NCBI GenBank assembly: GCA_004322045.1
Contig: SCRN01000013.1
Location: 1-64,000 of the forward strand
Source of the DNA: Paraburkholderia sp.
Lineage (GTDB): Bacteria > Pseudomonadota > Gammaproteobacteria > Burkholderiales > Burkholderiaceae
DNA length: 64,000 nucleotides
Direction: 5' to 3'
In this document: piece by piece, positions 63,818 to 64,000 of the stretch
How positions within the stretch are numbered: the first letter of the stretch is position 1
How the letters are laid out: each line of letters starts with the position of its first letter
Notes under the pieces: model-generated
Database searches by the model: none
What the model saw: the letters and a program-made list of their open reading frames with translations, nothing else
What the model was told of the DNA's origin: nothing
Program-made: the position numbers and the translations under genes

Positions 63818-64000
63818 ACGGTTGCCTCCCGGGTAGCGGTGAATATGGCGTGACCTGCGTATATCCAGACCACGTCAACTCCTACGAAGCCAGCGTCGCG
63901 GAGCCAGTCCAGGTGCTCGGCCACTGTTGAAGGCTGATCAATTGGATCGGGCGACAGTAGGCGGTAGTGGTTCCATCCTGTTTGCTCGAAAATCGTTGCG
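63814..64000 (-). CDS. SAM-dependent methyltransferase, C-terminal part only
   Basis: Only the last 61 codons are in the window. The ending SPDPIDQPSTVAEHLDWLRD followed by AGFVGVDVVWIYAGHAIF is the usual C-terminus of class I small-molecule methyltransferases (the HLxWLxxAGFxxVDxxW pattern). The stop overlaps the ATP-grasp ATG (ATGA), so it belongs to the same operon. The N-terminal SAM-binding part lies beyond the right edge. Confidence 0.75.
   Translation of the reverse strand, partial: ATIFEQTGWNHYRLLSPDPIDQPSTVAEHLDWLRDAGFVGVDVVWIYAGHAIFTATREATV

Larger units (their letters stand above)
55254..64000 (-). other. Putative N-N bond (hydrazine) biosynthetic gene cluster
   Basis: Nine consecutive minus-strand genes, in transcription order: methyltransferase (partial), ATP-grasp ligase, SET protein, alpha/beta hydrolase, MFS exporter, MetRS-like enzyme, lysine/ornithine N-hydroxylase, cupin, FAD oxidase. 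Most junctions overlap (ATGA, TAATG or 14 bp). The last four correspond to the known hydrazine-forming set (Spb38/Spb40/Spb39 of s56-p1 as I recall). Composition looks less GC-rich than the flanking chromosome, and the left end abuts a broken transporter gene, both signs of horizontal acquisition. The right boundary is outside the window. Confidence 0.7.

Noticed and set aside
1-64000. CRISPR arrays, tRNA or rRNA genes, complete insertion sequences
   Set aside because: None seen on reading both strands; no regular spacer-repeat pattern, no transposase or integrase frame.

Overview
The window is GC-rich DNA of a Burkholderia/Paraburkholderia/Trinickia-type beta-proteobacterium. The gene content points there: hopanoid (hpn) genes, a VgrG-Rhs pair of a type VI secretion system, a TonB-ExbB-ExbD-ExbD module, YejABEF, and RND and MacAB-like efflux. 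Genes are dense, often joined by ATGA start/stop overlaps. No tRNA, rRNA, CRISPR array or intact insertion sequence was seen.

Layout. 1-7.2 kb: a large Rhs-repeat protein, cut by the left edge exactly where its toxic C-terminus should begin, downstream of its VgrG. 7.5-12.8 kb: a TauE/SafE-type permease, an MlaA lipoprotein and an HpnN-type RND exporter on the minus strand, divergent from an MlaC/HpnM-like periplasmic carrier. 12.8-14.9 kb: a Cache-sensor kinase with a NarL-type regulator. 15-20.4 kb: hpnH, ispH, hpnB, a hypothetical gene and hpnA. 20.4-28 kb: a PAS-GGDEF-EAL protein, acylphosphatase, an EamA/RarD permease, a DUF962 protein and a small operon with a secreted nuclease. 28.4-45.9 kb: an uptake super-locus (XRE-cupin regulator, TonB-dependent receptor, TonB/ExbB/ExbD/ExbD, TPR protein, YejABEF peptide importer, RND pump, second XRE-cupin regulator). 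47-54.8 kb: a tripartite ABC efflux system (outer-membrane factor, adaptor, ATPase, two FtsX permeases) followed by a LytS/LytTR-type two-component pair.

54.8-64 kb is different in character: base composition looks less GC-rich and the genes are accessory. It starts at a decayed, 5'-truncated nickel/cobalt transporter (HoxN/NiCoT) pseudogene. It then carries one minus-strand biosynthetic cluster that runs off the right edge: methyltransferase (partial), ATP-grasp ligase, SET-domain protein, alpha/beta hydrolase, MFS exporter, methionyl-tRNA-synthetase-like enzyme, lysine/ornithine N-hydroxylase, cupin, and FAD amine/amino-acid oxidase. The last four are the parts of the hydrazine-forming (N-N bond) pathway known from s56-p1 and pyrazole C-nucleoside biosynthesis. 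Here the cupin and the MetRS-like protein, fused in the systems I recall, are separate genes. I consider this the most interesting system in the window: probably a horizontally acquired pathway for an undescribed hydrazine/N-N natural product. All function assignments come from reading the sequence and remembered family knowledge; no search was run.
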